Below, one piece after another: positions 13,643 to 64,000 of a DNA stretch of 64,000 bases. The stretch comes from Hyperoplus lanceolatus (lineage: Eukaryota; Chordata; Actinopteri; Uranoscopiformes; Ammodytidae). The first letter of the stretch is position 1. The number at the start of each line of letters is the position of its first letter. Position numbers and translations under genes: made by a program. The stretch spans positions 9,807,501 to 9,871,500 of the forward strand of contig CM049404.1 of assembly GCA_026929865.2 (NCBI GenBank), written 5' to 3'. Below the pieces are notes generated by a model. That model did no database searches, was not told where the DNA came from, and saw only the letters and a program-made list of their open reading frames with translations.

Positions 13643-61706
<48,064 letters not shown>

Positions 61707-64000
61707 GTCAGCATAGACATGTACATACACTCACAGAGGGAGGGGGGATATGCAGATAAACACACTATTTACTTTGTAGTTTCATTGAATTGTTGCATAG
61801 ACTGCCTTTTAACGTAGGGTTAAAAAGTCATTATATTCATGCAAAAAGCACTGCTGATACTGTTGGATTCTAGGTGTTAATTTAAATCTTTGCATGTAGT
61901 TCGCTGTTGAGCAAGGCATTCTGCCAGATAAGGCAAATAGAACTTTGCCGCCCTCTGTGTTTTGTAGCATTTTATACAAATGCATCATTTATTAGACTCT
62001 GAATCCAGAATCCACTTATTTCATCCATTTTGAATCGTGTTAGGACACTTGCCTGGTGGGGAATACATTTTTTAAAGGACCTTATATAGTACTGTTCCTG
62101 AACCATGTAGAATCTTCTGTGGCGAAGGAAGGAAAGAAAACACAGGGGGCTGTGCTACTGCTGCACAAGCCACAGCAGCTGAAGTCAAGAATATATAAAG
62201 CTGACTTTGCTGAAGAGCTTCCTCACTTTAAAATGTTTCCTCACTTTAAAACGTTTAAGTGAAGGTGGTTCAGTCAGTCACTCAGCTTTATTAACAACTT
62301 TTTCAAACCCGTTTGATATATTGCTATTTTTTCCTTAGTAGTGTCTGAAATATAATCTCTGTGACTGTAATATTGTTGGCCAAGGAGTCAGGGTTTATTT
62401 CCAACTTGAAGCCAAATCCACATATGATCTGGCTATTAGGGCTGGCCCGAATACCATTTTACAGGCTTCGAATATTTGTTAGATTTTCCGAGCGAATATT
62501 GGAGTACTCGTTCTAAAAAAACTCACCATCAAAACCAACATTAATAATCCAAATGTACACCCTGAAACTGAGTGTGTGAGCCGAGGCAGTAGGCTGCGTA
62601 GTTTGTTGATATTTTAATAACTTTCGAACGGTAATAAAGTCGGAGTTCTTACTTTTTCCCTGTGGAAGCGAACAGCTGTTGTTCCATTCCAAATCAGCTG
62701 TGCCATCGTAACCCTTACAGGAGTTTTTTAATTCATCCCGGAACATGCATCTTTTCGGGGATTTATAAATCCATACAAAGGTCCAATATTGATAGTCTTT
62801 TGAGTCCATATTATATTCATTATTGGCCGCGTATTCCCATGATGCAAGCAAGTCAGTGTTGATGATGGGCGATAGTAGCACTGCATTACGAACGTAAACA
62901 AACAGCTAAGGTAAACTAACAGTAGCATTACGCCAAGCATTAGGCTACTTTTCCTTCCAAAATCGCGCTAATGTTGTATTATAGAGTTAAGAGAAACACA
63001 TAATCTATTCGTCCTCCATCTCCCTCTCCCTCCTGCGCTTGGTGCTGCTTTAGTTTGCCTCGCTCTGGTAACGTCACGTAGCCTACAGCTGATATCACCG
63101 GTTGTGCTTTGAAAGGTCAGCGGACAACTAGGACAAAGTTCAAATAATTCGATTGTATCTAATCATTATTTGCTGACGAAATATGTTGCAGTTGGAGGTG
63201 CTTTTGCAAAAAAAATGTTTTGGAAAAAAAAAAAGAAAACTGTAAATATCTTTTCTTTTTGTGTTAGTCTATGTAGCTCTCTTGGCCACATTCCACTGGC
63301 TATCTCATACAGTTGCTCAAACCCACAGTTACTTTCAGTGCTACTTAAAAAGTCCTCGGCTTTGTCCTCTATCAAACCAGATGTATTCAATTTCTTATTG
63401 AACTACAAATCTCTTTTATCGGTTACCAGTTTGTTAAGAAAAAACTAACAAAGAGGGCTTAATTTGTGGAAAAAGAAACCTCCACCATTTAAAACACAAA
63501 GTGAATGGCTGGCGGGAATGGCTACATGTTATTACTGTGACTATTTATGCCTGCTACAATATATTAAAATGTTAGTTGGTGTGAGTGACAGAGTGAGGCA
63601 GACATGTGTTGGCCTTATCCACTGTAAAAAGGTCACCACCCACTACCCTGCTGTCTCTGCCTGAGGAGCGAGGCAAACGTAAATCCAAATGGACTGAGGT
63701 CCATGCAAGTGACTCGTTAACACACGCATGCTCTAATAAAGGTCAACTACACCGACTGAAAGATCAAGCTGCGCGCTTCGACCTAATGTAACATTCAGTG
63801 GAAAGTGAAATTAACCCCGCTGACTTTACATAAGACATTTGTTTAACTTAAAAGTATATTTACTAGTATTTTCTTTGTATTTGATTATTCTCTGGTTTCT
63901 CTGTTATGAAACTAGAAGATAGTAAATGGAAATACTAAATAAATGAAAGCATCTTTATGATGAATGATATCAATATATTCTCCCTGATATCCGCTAAAAC
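61707..64000 (+). other. plch2: plch2 intron 7 (continues past the window)
   Basis: I searched by eye for the next exon (VDCWDGPDGEP, VHHGYT) and did not find it. Apart from the hAT-like copy at 62.44-63.15 kb, nothing is recognised. Confidence 0.7.
62437..63145 (-). mobile_element. hAT-like element, copy 2 (right end and core, inverted)
   Basis: The end TAGGGCTGGCCCGAAT at 62437 pairs in type with the TAGGGCCGGGCCGAAT end of copy 1 at 15219. The core is the reverse complement of 15450-15990. On the minus strand an open stretch (62513-62881) reads SWEYAANNEYNMDSKDYQYW, then TFVWIYKSPKRCMF and RDELKNSC. It looks protein-derived, but I do not recognise it. The other terminal repeat is not visible, so this copy is also partial. 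Confidence 0.6.

Noticed and set aside
61707..64000. Next plch2 exon (DCWDG / HHGYT motifs)
   Set aside because: No frame with these motifs and a phase-1 acceptor was found before the window ends.

Overview
This looks like vertebrate, most likely teleost fish, nuclear DNA. It has long introns, many (CA)n/(GT)n microsatellites, tRNA-derived SINEs of the fish type, and many short hAT-like, TAA-flanked and TTAA-flanked DNA transposons. There is no bacterial gene organisation. Most open frames in the window are chance or simple-sequence frames.

I can support one protein-coding gene. It lies on the + strand and is the 5' half of a phospholipase C-eta gene, best matched by eye to PLC-eta2 (plch2; I cannot tell the a from the b paralogue). 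Two alternative first coding exons are proposed: exon 1a (13643-13700) and exon 1b (35046-35295). Both end in phase 1, as common exon 2 requires. The shared exons are 2 (45845-45991), 3 (49130-49373), 4 (49759-49888), 5 (57300-57470), 6 (60895-60988) and 7 (61503-61706). They encode the PH domain, the EF-hand region and the first part of the catalytic X domain up to the HN catalytic pair and the CRCVE motif. Reading frame and codon phase run through every junction. The gene continues past the right edge, so the rest of X, then Y, C2 and the C-terminal tail are outside.

Layout. 1-12.85 kb: intergenic or upstream DNA, with a nested transposon cluster at 5.75-8.49 kb and a TTAA-flanked element at 9.33-9.83 kb. 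12.85-13.7 kb: probable promoter, 5' leader and exon 1a. 13.7-45.8 kb: a 32 kb first intron holding the alternative exon 1b, a hAT composite, three SINEs, a LINE remnant, microsatellites and a perfect 58-bp inverted repeat. 45.8-61.7 kb: the common exons. 61.7-64 kb: intron with a transposon copy related to one at 15.2 kb.

The most notable observation is intron 3 (49374-49758). It reads as a minor-spliceosome (U12-type) AT-AC intron: exact ATATCCTTT at the donor, TTCCTAAAC ten bases before the end, and AC at the acceptor. Only this junction restores the family sequence RTRDQWLKQTF; the ordinary GT-AG reading runs into a stop. No database search was possible, so family assignments rest on recognition of motifs and remembered homologues.
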